In this document: positions 1 to 8,986 of the stretch, one piece after another
Layout of the letters: each line of letters starts with the position of its first letter
How positions within the stretch are numbered: the stretch's first letter is position 1
From: Haploplasma axanthum
Lineage (GTDB): Bacteria; Bacillota_I; Bacilli_A; Acholeplasmatales; Acholeplasmataceae
Direction: 5' to 3'
NCBI RefSeq assembly: GCF_900660745.1
Contig: NZ_LR215048.1
Span: forward strand, 868,001-932,000
Length of the DNA stretch: 64,000 nucleotides
Position numbers and translations under genes: made by a program
The notes under the pieces: model-generated
What the model was told of the DNA's origin: nothing
The model's input: only the letters and a program-made list of their open reading frames with translations
Database searches by the model: none

Positions 1-727
1 TAACTAAAACTCATGCTAGCTCTGGAACCGCTGGGACTAAAGGATTTACTATATCAAATATGATATATCATCATGATGCACAAGCAGGATATTTGAATTT
101 GGATACTGATGACAATAATTATGGAAAGATAAATTTATGGAGTGCAGTATATGTGACAAGGACTCCTGAAAATTCGATGATTATTTTAGTTTTATGGGAA
201 GCAGAGATTGAATCAAATAAAACTTCAAGTGCAATTAAGAGGTTTGTAAATAAGGAAATGAATATAGTAGTTAGTTCTAATATTCCGGGAGTAGTAGTTA
301 ATTCACATTATCCAAATGAAGATAATTATGTAAAAGGTAAAACGATTAGTTGGAGTGTAGAATCTGGAGCATCTTCTGGATATATGCATTCAGTTGCTAG
401 CTATAGTGAAAGCGATTTTGTTCCTGAAATTAGACTAATCTCTACTACCAAAGGTAGTAATGAAGTTGAAAAAACTTCTTTTTTGAGAATTACTATAAGA
501 ATGATAGAACTGATAAAGCACCATATAGAGGGAATTACAAACAAAAAGGGATGTTAACATATGAAGTAGATAATTACTCTAATATTTCATTTGCAAATAC
601 TTACATAAAAATTGACTATTCAGGAACAATTTTTAAAGATCATTGGTGGAAGAATGTTGACTATAATGGGTCAAGAAGCATAAAATTTGATTACGATTAC
701 GGATTAGGTAAATTTCAAAAAAAATAG
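1..727 (+). pseudogene. Frameshifted 3' part of an unrecognised gene
   Basis: I do not recognise this protein. Frame 3 is open from the window edge, so the gene starts upstream. It stays open until a short out-of-frame tail ending at 557. In another frame coding resumes from about 470 and runs to a TAG at 725-727, with sensible content rich in Tyr, Asn, Lys and Asp. One extra T in the T6 run at 479-484 would join the two frames, adding Ser-Phe-Phe-Glu-Asn-Tyr-Tyr at the junction. The joined product is about 240 residues within the window, polar and rich in Ser, Thr, Asn and Tyr, without membrane segments. That composition suits an exported protein. Either the gene is broken, or the homopolymer was miscounted in sequencing. 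It lies 140 bp upstream of an ABC exporter on the same strand. Confidence 0.6.
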
Positions 728-867
728 TATTTATATAATGTAAAGTTTGTAGAATATCTACTATATATAAGGTGTAAATTACTTTTCAAGGTGGAAATAC
801 AATTAGGATTATGTTTGAATTTAGTGAATGTATTAAAATCAAAAAAGGGTATTTTGGAGGATGAAAC

Positions 868-3072
868 ATGAATATTAATAATATAAGCAAAGTATTCTTT
901 GAAAATGAACCAAAAGAGATTAAAGCACTCAAAAATATTAGTTTTGAAATAATAAATAGTGGTTTAGTCTTAATTAGTGGTGAATCGGGTTCTGGAAAGA
1001 CAACACTTTTAAATATAATAGCTGGTATTGATTCACCAACTAATGGGGAAATTTATCCTGAATTAAATGATAGAAAAGGTAGTTTTATTTTTCAAGATTT
1101 TCAGTTATTTGACGATTTTTCTGTTTATGAAAATATGGAAATTATTCTGGGGCTGAAAAATATTAATGATAGTGATTTAGTTTATGAGGCATTAAAAAAA
1201 GTTAATATGGAAAAATTTTCAGAAAGTAAAATAAATCAACTATCTGGTGGACAAAAGCAAAGAGTTGCTATTGCAAGAGCAATACTATTAGATTTTAGCA
1301 TACTGTATTGTGATGAACCAACAGCCAATTTAGATAAAGAAAATAAAAGAGCTGTTGCTAAAATATTGAAAAAACTTTCTGAAGATAGATTAGTATTAAT
1401 AGTTAGCCATGAAGAAAATCTATGGGAAGATTTGTATGATCAAAAACTTATTTTAGAAGATGGTAATATAATAAGCAATGATATTAAAAGTAATAATTTA
1501 GTAAGAGTAGAGAAGAATAATGAAGAATTCAAACTAAAAAGTTCTGATGCATTTAAGTTTTCTAAAAAATCGATTAAAAAACAAAAAAGTAAGTATATTA
1601 CTACGCTAGTACTATTCATACTTACGTTATCAACACTTATATTAAGTATGAGTATATCTTTTAATTCAAATGATATATCAACATATAGAACTTTTGCTTC
1701 AGTTGATAAACCTAATTTATATTATCTGGAAGTGGATAGAGTTGTTGAAGGAATGCATGAGTTACGTTCTATACCTCTAAATAAAACTGAGTCATACAAC
1801 AAAAAATATAAATCTAAAATGTTTTATAAACCATCTAGAGGCTATATAGATCTTGGATTTGAAGATATTACATATAATGAGATTCTTACTACAATAATTA
1901 TTTCAGATACTTACAATGGAAATATAATTGAGAATAATAGTGTTGTTATTAATGACTATATAGCAGATAAGATTATTGAAAATTCTAATTATATAAGTTA
2001 TGATGAGATTTTAGGTAAAGAAGTAATTTTAAATAATCATAAATTAAATGTAGAATATATCGAGCAATCAAAGAAAATACCCAATCAAGAGTATCAATAT
2101 GAGTATGACTTGTTTCATAGAAAACAAATCTATATGAATTTAAGCACTTTTGAATTAATAGATAACGTAAATTCAAAGTTTTTTACTGCAAATATTTTAA
2201 AGGGAGAAAAAGAAACTAGTATTTATATAGGAAAAAAAACATTAGAGATAGATTTAAATCTTGGTAGTACTACTAATAAGAATAATGAAATCATAATTAG
2301 TGAAAAATATGCACTTGAAAATTTAGTAAGCGATAGTTCAGAGTTAGCAGGCCTAATTGGTAGAGAGATAACATTTGAGTTTTTTAATAAATCATACAGA
2401 CAAAAAAATTTTGATGATTATGAAAAGACTAAGTTTGTTATAACTGGAATTACTAGAACAAGCAATTATGATGTTTATTTTGATTCAAGTGTTTTTGATA
2501 GTTTTAAGAATAGATTTGATAACAGAAAAATGATTAACAATTTTATGAGAGGTATATTTATAGAAGAATATGATAAAAATACTATATCAAAACTTTCAAA
2601 AGAAGGTTTATATCATAACACTTTTATTAGTACAAGAATTGAGTCAACAATTTCAAGTATAAAAATCATTTCGTATATTATGTATGTAGTAAGTGGATTG
2701 TTTCTTATAATATCATTATTTTTATTGTTAAATGTAATTTCAACAAATATGTATGGGAGAAAAAAAGAAATTGGAATATTACAAACAATACATGTATCAC
2801 TTAAACAAATTTTCAAAATATTTATATATGATTTAGCTATAATAATTGTCCCTGCATTTTTAATAGCAGTTATTATTTCAAGCATTGAAATCCATTTTTT
2901 TAATCTTTTTTTAATTAAAGAAAGTATTTCACTAATTTTTTGGATAAACTATAATCTTTTGGCAGTGATATGTGTAGTTACTATATGTATATTAATAAGT
3001 TTATTAATCATATTAAAAACTAGTAATAAACTTAAAAGGTTTACTACAGTTGATGTACTTTATAATAGGTGA
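868..3072 (+). CDS. ABC exporter, ATPase-permease fusion (MacB/FtsX type)
   Basis: A 734-aa fusion of an ABC ATPase to an FtsX/MacB-like permease. The ATPase has Walker A GESGSGKTT at residues 38-46, the signature LSGGQKQR from residue 125, and Walker B YCDEPTANLD near 148. One membrane segment follows at about 244-265, then a large extracytoplasmic domain of roughly 320 residues. Three C-terminal membrane segments complete the 1+3 MacB topology. The start is supported by GGAGG about 8 bases upstream. Fusions of this kind in Gram-positive bacteria usually export peptides or give bacteriocin resistance; the substrate here is unknown. The frameshifted gene upstream could be its cargo or partner, but that is only an inference from position. 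Confidence 0.85.
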   Translation: MNINNISKVFFENEPKEIKALKNISFEIINSGLVLISGESGSGKTTLLNIIAGIDSPTNGEIYPELNDRKGSFIFQDFQLFDDFSVYENMEIILGLKNINDSDLVYEALKKVNMEKFSESKINQLSGGQKQRVAIARAILLDFSILYCDEPTANLDKENKRAVAKILKKLSEDRLVLIVSHEENLWEDLYDQKLILEDGNIISNDIKSNNLVRVEKNNEEFKLKSSDAFKFSKKSIKKQKSKYITTLVLFILTLSTLILSMSISFNSNDISTYRTFASVDKPNLYYLEVDRVVEGMHELRSIPLNKTESYNKKYKSKMFYKPSRGYIDLGFEDITYNEILTTIIISDTYNGNIIENNSVVINDYIADKIIENSNYISYDEILGKEVILNNHKLNVEYIEQSKKIPNQEYQYEYDLFHRKQIYMNLSTFELIDNVNSKFFTANILKGEKETSIYIGKKTLEIDLNLGSTTNKNNEIIISEKYALENLVSDSSELAGLIGREITFEFFNKSYRQKNFDDYEKTKFVITGITRTSNYDVYFDSSVFDSFKNRFDNRKMINNFMRGIFIEEYDKNTISKLSKEGLYHNTFISTRIESTISSIKIISYIMYVVSGLFLIISLFLLLNVISTNMYGRKKEIGILQTIHVSLKQIFKIFIYDLAIIIVPAFLIAVIISSIEIHFFNLFLIKESISLIFWINYNLLAVICVVTICILISLLIILKTSNKLKRFTTVDVLYNR

Positions 3073-3129
3073 AAAGAAAAATGTTTATAATAAGGAACAT
3101 AAAGTATTATAAAAAAAAGTGATAGTGAA

Positions 3130-3579
3130 ATGATAGAGATAAAAGAGATTACTGAAGACAATTATGAAAGAGTAATAAAATTAGAAGTTAATGATGATCA
3201 AAAGAAATATGTTGCACCAAATGTAAAATCACTTGCAGATTGTTACGTATATAGAAATAATAACGATGTTTTTCCGTTTGCTATTTATAATGATGAAGAA
3301 ATTATTGGTTTTATTATGTTTTATACAGAGGATGAAGAAAAAGAAATAACAATTTGGAGAATAATGATTGATAAAGAATATCAAGGTATGGGGTATGGAA
3401 AAAGAGCGTTAGAAATAGCTTTAGAATATATTAATGATAAAACTATCTATGAAAAAGTTTATATTGATTATGTTGTTGGAAATGAAATTGCTATGAGATT
3501 ATATGAACGATTAGGTTTTAAGTTTGATAAGACTAATGAGTATAATGAAGTTGTTATGAAATATATTATTGAAAGATAG
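3130..3579 (+). CDS. GNAT-family N-acetyltransferase
   Basis: A 149-aa cytoplasmic GNAT acetyltransferase that transfers acetyl from acetyl-CoA to an amine. The acetyl-CoA pyrophosphate-binding loop is QGMGYGKR at residues 85-92. It is followed by the helix and the C-terminal IAMRLYERLGF element typical of the fold. The N-terminal half resembles the BltD/PaiA group of spermine/spermidine or diamine acetyltransferases, including a substrate strand ending in VAPN. The true substrate cannot be told from sequence. It lies 57 bp after the ABC exporter and is followed directly by an intrinsic terminator, so it probably closes that transcript. Confidence 0.8.
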   Translation: MIEIKEITEDNYERVIKLEVNDDQKKYVAPNVKSLADCYVYRNNNDVFPFAIYNDEEIIGFIMFYTEDEEKEITIWRIMIDKEYQGMGYGKRALEIALEYINDKTIYEKVYIDYVVGNEIAMRLYERLGFKFDKTNEYNEVVMKYIIER

Positions 3580-3580
3580 A

Positions 3581-3608
3581 GAAGGATAAAAAGTCCTTTT
3601 TCTTTTTT
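3581..3608 (+). terminator. Intrinsic terminator after the acetyltransferase
   Basis: GAAGGA (3581-3586) pairs with TCCTTT (3594-3599) around a short A-rich loop and is followed by a T-rich run. Confidence 0.75.
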
Positions 3609-3630
3609 ATTATGTAATTAAAATATAGAT

Positions 3631-3659
3631 TTGACAAGTATAGTCTATAGGACTATAAT
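3631..3659 (+). promoter_or_regulatory. Consensus sigma-A promoter of pepC
   Basis: A perfect TTGACA (3631-3636) lies exactly 17 bp before a perfect TATAAT (3654-3659). The pepC start codon is about 40 bp downstream. A match this exact suggests a strong promoter; the palindrome inside it suggests that it is repressed. Confidence 0.9.
3639..3657. promoter_or_regulatory. Palindrome in the pepC promoter, candidate operator
   Basis: TATAGTC (3639-3645) and GACTATA (3651-3657) form a perfect 7-bp inverted repeat around a 5-bp centre. It fills the spacer and overlaps the -10 box. The position is that of a repressor site; the cognate regulator is not identifiable. Confidence 0.45.
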
Positions 3660-3697
3660 AAGATAAATTAAAAAGATTGTTGCATGGAGGAATTACA

Positions 3698-5017
3698 ATG
3701 AAAGAAATCAAATTAACAAGAATTGATGAATTAAATGAAAAACTTAATGCTAAAAAAACACAACTAGCTTTAAGAAGAGTATTATATAGTAATGATTTAC
3801 AAAATATCTTTACTAAACAAGAAGAAGAACAAAATATGCAATTTTATTTTTCAAATGAAATAAAGACATTGCCGGTTGCAAACCAAAAACAAAGTGGCAG
3901 ATGTTGGATATTTGCAGGTTTAAATGTTTTAAGAGAAGAACTTGCTAAAAAGTATAATTTGAAGAGTTTTGAGTTTTCACAAAATTATACAGCATTTTGG
4001 GATAAATTTGAAAAGATTAACTATTTCATTGAATCAATTGATGATTTCCTAGATGTTCATTATGATGATAGAACTCTACAACATATTTTAAAAACTGGTA
4101 TTCAAGATGGTGGTCAATGGGATATGTTTGTTAGTTTAATTGAAAAATATGGTGTAGTACCTAAAGAGGTAATGCCAGAGACTACTTCTAGTTCAAACAC
4201 AAGATTTATGAATAGTATTATCAATGTTAAGTTAAGAAAATATGCAGCAGATGCAAGATTATTGCATAAAGAAGGCAAAAAAATTGATGAATTAAAGAGT
4301 CAAGTAATTGAAGAGTTATATACATTCTTAGTTTCATGTTTTGGTCTTCCACCACAAAAATTTGATTTTGAATATCAAAACGATGAAGGATATCATATTA
4401 TTAAAGATTTAACACCTTTAGAATTCTATCATAAACATGTTGGAGATATTTTGGGTGATTATATATCAGTTATCCACGCACCAACATTTGATAAACCATA
4501 TATGAAAACATATACTGTTCCATATTTAGGAAATGTTATTGGTGGTAGAGAAATTAAGTATTTGAATTTAGATATTAATGAATTGAAAGAATTAACTATT
4601 AAGCAATTATTAAATAATGAGGTTGTTTGGTTTGGTTCAGACGTTGCACGTTATGGAGATAGAAAAAAAGGTGTTTGGGATGATAATACTTTTGATTATG
4701 AAACATTACTTGAAATGAGTTTAGAAATATCTAAAGAGGATCAATTATTATATAGTCAAGGAGCAATGAATCATGCTATGGTAATTACAGGTGTTCATCT
4801 TGATAATAATATAAGTAAACGATTTAAAATTGAAAATAGCTGGGGTAGTGAAAATGGAAATAAAGGTTACTATGTTGCTAGCGATTCATGGTTTGATAAA
4901 TTTGTTTATCAATCAATAATTAACAAAAAGTATTTAACAAAAGAACAAATAAAAGCTTGGAATGAAAAACCAACTGTTTTAAAACCTTGGGATCCAATGG
5001 GTTCACTTGCAAAATAA
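3698..5017 (+). CDS. pepC: Aminopeptidase C (bleomycin hydrolase family, C1B)
   Basis: A cytoplasmic cysteine aminopeptidase of 439 aa that trims N-terminal residues from peptides. The papain-like catalytic triad is visible: Cys69 in QSGRCWIF, His359 in MNHAMVITG and Asn380 in ENSWG. The length matches the usual 435-450 aa of PepC. A frame upstream is open to 3677, but the start at 3698 is preferred because GGAGG (3686-3690) sits 7 bases before that ATG. The gene stands alone with its own consensus promoter and a downstream hairpin terminator, so it is probably monocistronic. PepC recycles peptides from intracellular protein breakdown or imported oligopeptides. Confidence 0.95.
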   Translation: MKEIKLTRIDELNEKLNAKKTQLALRRVLYSNDLQNIFTKQEEEQNMQFYFSNEIKTLPVANQKQSGRCWIFAGLNVLREELAKKYNLKSFEFSQNYTAFWDKFEKINYFIESIDDFLDVHYDDRTLQHILKTGIQDGGQWDMFVSLIEKYGVVPKEVMPETTSSSNTRFMNSIINVKLRKYAADARLLHKEGKKIDELKSQVIEELYTFLVSCFGLPPQKFDFEYQNDEGYHIIKDLTPLEFYHKHVGDILGDYISVIHAPTFDKPYMKTYTVPYLGNVIGGREIKYLNLDINELKELTIKQLLNNEVVWFGSDVARYGDRKKGVWDDNTFDYETLLEMSLEISKEDQLLYSQGAMNHAMVITGVHLDNNISKRFKIENSWGSENGNKGYYVASDSWFDKFVYQSIINKKYLTKEQIKAWNEKPTVLKPWDPMGSLAK

Positions 5018-5070
5018 TTAAGCAATAAAGATAATGATTATTATAAGAGTAGAACTTTAAACTTATAAAC

Positions 5071-5128
5071 AAGAGTACCTAGCATGTAAGAATTTTCAGT
5101 TCTTAATAGATAAAAGGTACTCTTTTTA
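5071..5128 (+). terminator. Long-loop terminator after pepC
   Basis: A 9-bp stem, AAGAGTACC (5071-5079) with GGTACTCTT (5116-5124), is followed by TTTTAT. The 36-base interior holds a second small hairpin (TAAGAA/TTCTTA), so the structure is larger than a plain terminator. Confidence 0.7.
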
Positions 5129-5186
5129 TATAATAATAAAAAAATTTTTTGTCTATATTTAAAGTTTAAAATGATAAAACCAAACA

Positions 5187-5195
5187 TGGTATAAT
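5187..5195 (+). promoter_or_regulatory. Extended -10 promoter of gpmA
   Basis: TG-G-TATAAT (5187-5195) is an extended -10 element about 95 bp before the gene. No good -35 lies 17 bp upstream, which is usual for extended -10 promoters. Confidence 0.5.
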
Positions 5196-5289
5196 TAAAT
5201 AAAGAAAAGAATTAAATTTATATAGTAAAAGAAAGGAAAATATATTTTAAGTTAAATTTAATAGATTACTTGAATATATAGGTAAACAT

Positions 5290-5931
5290 ATGGTTGAATT
5301 AGTAGTTGTAAGACATGGACAATCTCTCTGGAATTTAGAAAATAGATTTACAGGTTGGGTTGATGTTGATTTGACAGAAAAAGGTGTTTTGGAAGCAAGA
5401 GAAGCAGGTGAAAAATTAGTTAGCAATAATTATAAGTTTGATATTGCTTACGTTTCAATGCTTAAAAGAGCTAGACATACACTAAACATTATCCTTAATG
5501 TTTTAAATGAAAGCATTCCAATTATTGAATCTAAGAACTTAAATGAACGCCACTATGGTGGTTTGCAAGGTCAAAATAAGCAAGAAGCTACCATAAAATT
5601 TGGTGAAGAAACAGTTAAAACGTGGAGAAGATCATATGATGTTAGACCACCTGAGGCAGAAAAGCCAAATCTTTCTGAACCAAACGGTGAGAGTCTTAAA
5701 GATACATATGAAAGAGTAGTTAAATACTTTCACGAAACAATTGAAAAAGATTTGAAAAATCATAAGAAGTTGTTGATTGTTGCTCATGGAAACAGTTTAA
5801 GAGCATTATCAAAATATTTACTTAAACTTAGTGATAGTGAAATAATCGATTTTGAAATTCCTACAGGCAAACCTTTAGTTTTTAAACTTGATGATAACCT
5901 TAATGTTATTTCATATGATTATTTAAAGTAG
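5290..5931 (+). CDS. gpmA: 2,3-bisphosphoglycerate-dependent phosphoglycerate mutase
   Basis: A glycolytic enzyme of 213 aa that interconverts 3- and 2-phosphoglycerate through a phosphohistidine. The N-terminal RHGQS holds the phosphorylated His9. The dPGM-specific block LNERHYGGLQG lies near residue 87, and a second catalytic His sits in VAHGNSLRAL. It is slightly shorter than the usual 228-250 aa, having lost part of the C-terminal tail. The ribosome-binding site is weak. The next gene begins 9 bp after the stop, so the two are probably cotranscribed. Confidence 0.93.
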   Translation: MVELVVVRHGQSLWNLENRFTGWVDVDLTEKGVLEAREAGEKLVSNNYKFDIAYVSMLKRARHTLNIILNVLNESIPIIESKNLNERHYGGLQGQNKQEATIKFGEETVKTWRRSYDVRPPEAEKPNLSEPNGESLKDTYERVVKYFHETIEKDLKNHKKLLIVAHGNSLRALSKYLLKLSDSEIIDFEIPTGKPLVFKLDDNLNVISYDYLK

Positions 5932-5940
5932 GTAGAATAT

Positions 5941-6501
5941 ATGTGCTTTACTTATGGAATAATGGGGATTGTTGGTGGATTATTAATTATAATTGCTAGT
6001 ATTATTTTAGAAACAAAAAAGAATTATCGTTTTAAAGTTTCAAGCATTCTTTACTTTATTGGATTTCCACTTTGTTATTTAGGTTTAAATGGAATGTCAA
6101 ATCAATTATCATTTAAAAATAGTGACTTTGGTCAATTGTTTTTATATATAAGTTTATTTGGCGTTTTTGGAACTTTTTTAGGATACATAATTAATATTAT
6201 TGATAAGACAAATGTTAACATAGAAGTTAATAAGAGTTTAGATAGTTTCAAATATCCTGTAATTATTGGAAATGTTTTATTGTTTGTAGTAACATCGCTA
6301 ATGATTATATATGGAAGATTTATGGATTATTTAAGATTACCTTATTATTTATTGTTATTTACACCAATTGTTTTAATTGCTATTGCATATTTGATTAAAA
6401 AATATGTTAAAAAATCATTTTTAAATAATATATTGTTAATAACACAAGGTATTTCTCTTTCAATAATGTCACTAATGATAATTATTAATATTTATTCATA
6501 A
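5941..6501 (+). CDS. Hypothetical membrane protein
   Basis: I do not recognise this 186-aa protein. It is hydrophobic, with about five predicted membrane helices: roughly residues 3-22, 31-48, 65-85, 100-120 and 130-150, plus a final hydrophobic stretch at 160-184. No catalytic motif is visible. It begins 9 bp after gpmA and ends inside a terminator hairpin, so it is the last gene of a gpmA transcript. Confidence 0.6.
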   Translation: MCFTYGIMGIVGGLLIIIASIILETKKNYRFKVSSILYFIGFPLCYLGLNGMSNQLSFKNSDFGQLFLYISLFGVFGTFLGYIINIIDKTNVNIEVNKSLDSFKYPVIIGNVLLFVVTSLMIIYGRFMDYLRLPYYLLLFTPIVLIAIAYLIKKYVKKSFLNNILLITQGISLSIMSLMIIINIYS

Positions 6502-6527
6502 AATCCGTTTTTTTAACGGGTTTTTTG
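6501..6527 (+). terminator. Intrinsic terminator
   Basis: CCGTT (6505-6509) pairs with AACGG (6515-6519). The stem is extended by A-T pairs and followed by TTTTTTG. Confidence 0.75.
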
Positions 6528-6555
6528 TTATAATGTAGTAAATGGGGGTATTCAT

Positions 6556-6984
6556 ATGAAAACTTTAATTGTCTATCAAACAAAAACAGATGCAGCTAAA
6601 GAATGTGCAGAAATAATAAATCAAAAATTAAGTAATTGTAAATTAGAAAAAATTGAAAAAGTTAATAAAAATGTAATTGAAGAATATGATTTAATCATTA
6701 TTGGAAGTGGAATTAGATTTAGTAGAATGTATTCTAAAACTAGAAAGTTTTTAAAGAAAAATAAAAACGAACTTCTAAATAAAAAACTCGCTATTTATGC
6801 ATGCAATATGCTAGATGAAACATTTAGTGATGCAATTAAGAAATCTGTTCCGGATGAATTATTAGAAAATGCGATTATTATTGAATCATTTGGTGGCAAA
6901 CAACCATTTAAAAAGTATACTGATAACTCATGGCTTAAAGAAGAAAATTTGAATATGTTTATTGATAAGATTAATGCTTTATAG
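6556..6984 (+). CDS. Flavodoxin-domain protein (HemG-like)
   Basis: A 142-aa protein of the flavodoxin_5 type. It opens with MKTLIVYQTKTDAAKECAE, matching the FMN phosphate-binding beta1-loop-alpha1. The second flavin-binding strand IIIGSGIRFSRM is also clear. The family includes menaquinone-dependent protoporphyrinogen dehydrogenase (HemG) and general flavodoxin-like proteins. No haem genes are nearby, so a role as a small electron carrier or oxidoreductase is as likely. GGGGG sits just before the start, and a TATAAT lies about 25 bp upstream. Confidence 0.7.
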   Translation: MKTLIVYQTKTDAAKECAEIINQKLSNCKLEKIEKVNKNVIEEYDLIIIGSGIRFSRMYSKTRKFLKKNKNELLNKKLAIYACNMLDETFSDAIKKSVPDELLENAIIIESFGGKQPFKKYTDNSWLKEENLNMFIDKINAL

Positions 6985-7039
6985 CATTTTCTTTTTTTTA
7001 ATAGTATAATAAAAGACAAGATTAAAGGAGGAAATAAAA

Positions 7040-7372
7040 ATGTTTAAAAATATAACTTTAAGTGAAATTAAGCAATTAGAAAATGAAGTTTCATATCAAC
7101 CAAACCAAGTTTCTAGTAAAACAATTGCTCAAAATAAATATGTAAGTATTACATTGTTCTCATTTGACAAAGATGAAGAAATCAGTGCTCATAAATCAAA
7201 AGGAGATGCAATGGTAACAATTTTAGATGGCAAATCAAAAATAACAATTGATGATAAAGAATATGTATTATCAAAAGGTGAAACAATCGTGATGCCTGCT
7301 GGTATTCCGCATGCACTTTTTGCAGTTGAAAAGTTTAAAATGATTTTAACTGTTGTTTTTCCAAACGAATAA
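7040..7372 (+). CDS. Cupin-domain protein
   Basis: A single-domain cupin of 110 aa. The first cupin motif includes ISAHKSKGDAMVTILDG, and the second is the G-x-x-I-x-x-P-A-G-I-P-H block near residues 82-93. The metal ligands would be His, Glu/Asp and His; the first motif is partly degenerate. The function of small cupins varies and cannot be assigned. AAAGGAGG lies 8 bases upstream of the ATG. The methyltransferase gene starts 1 bp after the stop, so the two are translationally coupled and may act together. Confidence 0.75.
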   Translation: MFKNITLSEIKQLENEVSYQPNQVSSKTIAQNKYVSITLFSFDKDEEISAHKSKGDAMVTILDGKSKITIDDKEYVLSKGETIVMPAGIPHALFAVEKFKMILTVVFPNE

Positions 7373-7373
7373 A

Positions 7374-8066
7374 ATGGAAGCAGGACATACATTTCTAGCT
7401 ACTCTAGGCAAAAAAAGACTAAGACCAGGTGGCAAAAAGGGAACTAAGTTTCTTTTTAAGAATGCCAATATTGATAGTAATACTTATGTGCTTGAGGTTG
7501 CATGTAATATTGCAACTTCAGCAATTGAATTGGTTAAGAAATACGATTTGAAAAAAATTGTAATATGTGATTTGGATGATAAAGCTTTGGAAAAAGCTCT
7601 GGAAAATGTTAAAAAAGCAGGATTTGAAGATCGTTTTACAATAGTTAAAGCTGATGCTACGAATCTTCCATTTGAAAATGAAACATTTGATGTTGTTATA
7701 AATGAAGCAATGTTAACAATGCTTTTAAGTGATAAAAAAGAAAAAGCTGTTAGTGAATATTATCGTGTTCTTAAAAATAATGGTAGATTATTAACACATG
7801 ATGTATTAATGTTTGCTGAAAATATAGATATTCAAAAAAAGATTAAAGCAGAATTATCAAGAGCAATCAATGTTCATGTTGATCCATTAACAAATTCAGC
7901 TTGGAGAGAATTGTTTTTAAATGCTGGATTTAAAAAAGTGACAAATGATTTTGGTAAAATGACACTGATGAATCCTGTTGGAATGATTAGAGATGAAGGA
8001 TTATTAGGAGCAGTAAAAATTATTAATAAGGGTTTAAAAAAACTGGGGTGTGTAGATAATAGTTGA
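7374..8066 (+). CDS. SAM-dependent methyltransferase, 3' end replaced by an insertion
   Basis: A class I methyltransferase. The SAM-binding motif I is VLEVACNIATSA, where the usual glycines are partly replaced. The acidic motif II is VICDLDD, and KADATNLPFE is followed by the NEAMLTML post-motif. I start it at the ATG at 7374, one base after the cupin stop. Codons 1-223 are native. The last seven residues (LGCVDNS) are read from the end of an IS element that begins at 8043. The original 31 C-terminal codons lie beyond the element at 9191-9286. The truncated product keeps the catalytic fold but loses its final strand, so activity is uncertain. Confidence 0.85.
   Translation: MEAGHTFLATLGKKRLRPGGKKGTKFLFKNANIDSNTYVLEVACNIATSAIELVKKYDLKKIVICDLDDKALEKALENVKKAGFEDRFTIVKADATNLPFENETFDVVINEAMLTMLLSDKKEKAVSEYYRVLKNNGRLLTHDVLMFAENIDIQKKIKAELSRAINVHVDPLTNSAWRELFLNAGFKKVTNDFGKMTLMNPVGMIRDEGLLGAVKIINKGLKKLGCVDNS
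8034..8042. repeat. Target-site duplication, left copy
   Basis: TTAAAAAAA immediately before the IS end; the identical 9 bases occur at 9182-9190. Removing the element and one copy restores the methyltransferase frame. Confidence 0.8.
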
Positions 8067-8069
8067 TAT

Positions 8070-8972
8070 TTATCTGTTTTCCAGAATTTCTGTAATACCT
8101 TTGTCTTTCATAAAATCATCAAAAGTAACTTCTTTTATTGATTTTAGAACTCTTTTAAATATACTTTTAATCATTTTATTTTTAGTTTTAATTCTTTGAT
8201 TCATATTTTTAATATTATGATACGCTAAATAGTTTTGCCTATAAACGAAAAAATTCAAATAGTGTTGTAAGTTTTTAAGTTTATATCCAGAATGTTTATA
8301 GAGAAATCTTTTTAATATACTATGATAATTGTCTACCATTATGGTTGAATATTCTCCAGTTTCATCTTTTCTTCCATTGATATTTTCCACTTCAAATTGA
8401 TTCATGAATTGATATGTTTTAGTGTTCCCGTCATGAATAAATTTTTCAACTTGTCCAATATTGTCAGTGAAATTATCAATGAATTGCTGAGGGAGAGGCA
8501 TTGCTCTGGATACTACTTTAGCTACAGATACACCATATATATTTACCATTGTGACTACACATAACTGGTTAAATGAGAGACCTCTAATACCTTTACCATC
8601 TGGTCTAACATGTTTATAGGGTTTTTCTCTAATACTAATGAATGTTTCATCAATTACGATCACTCCACTTATCTTCAAGTTTTCTTGATAGTTCTTTAAT
8701 GAATGAAATATAATATATCTATAATATAAAACTGTTTTAATATTAATATCAAGATTTCTTGCAATAACTTCCAGCGTAACATCATCAATCATAAAAGCTA
8801 TTAACTTTTTGATTTTATAATCACTTAACTTAAGATGTTTCATTGGAGTCTTATCAATTATGAAAGTTTTTAAACAACTCTTACATTTATATCTTTGTTT
8901 ATTATTTTTGTCTTTTCCATTTTTTATTAAACTGTTAAAAGAACCACATAGATCACAGTTTTGGTTCTGCAT
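8070..8972 (-). CDS. IS1595-like DDE transposase
   Basis: A 300-aa transposase of the IS1/IS1595 superfamily. An N-terminal zinc ribbon (CDLC near residue 6 and YKCKSC near 30) is followed by a helix-turn-helix region. The DDE-type core has VIDETF as first acidic residue (Asp108 region) and HDGNTKTY as the second. The LKR...LQHYLNFFVYRQNY block is typical of the family C-terminus; the third acidic residue appears to be Asp in VDNYHS. The stop codon lies 3 bases beyond the interrupted methyltransferase stop. The gene is intact, so the element may still be mobile. Confidence 0.8.
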   Translation of the reverse strand: MQNQNCDLCGSFNSLIKNGKDKNNKQRYKCKSCLKTFIIDKTPMKHLKLSDYKIKKLIAFMIDDVTLEVIARNLDINIKTVLYYRYIIFHSLKNYQENLKISGVIVIDETFISIREKPYKHVRPDGKGIRGLSFNQLCVVTMVNIYGVSVAKVVSRAMPLPQQFIDNFTDNIGQVEKFIHDGNTKTYQFMNQFEVENINGRKDETGEYSTIMVDNYHSILKRFLYKHSGYKLKNLQHYLNFFVYRQNYLAYHNIKNMNQRIKTKNKMIKSIFKRVLKSIKEVTFDDFMKDKGITEILENR

Positions 8973-8986
8973 TGACGTCCCTTTCT

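Noticed and set aside
812-865. 17-codon frame just before the ABC exporter
   Set aside because: The peptide has no recognisable feature, and the GGAGG at its end serves the exporter. Too short to support.
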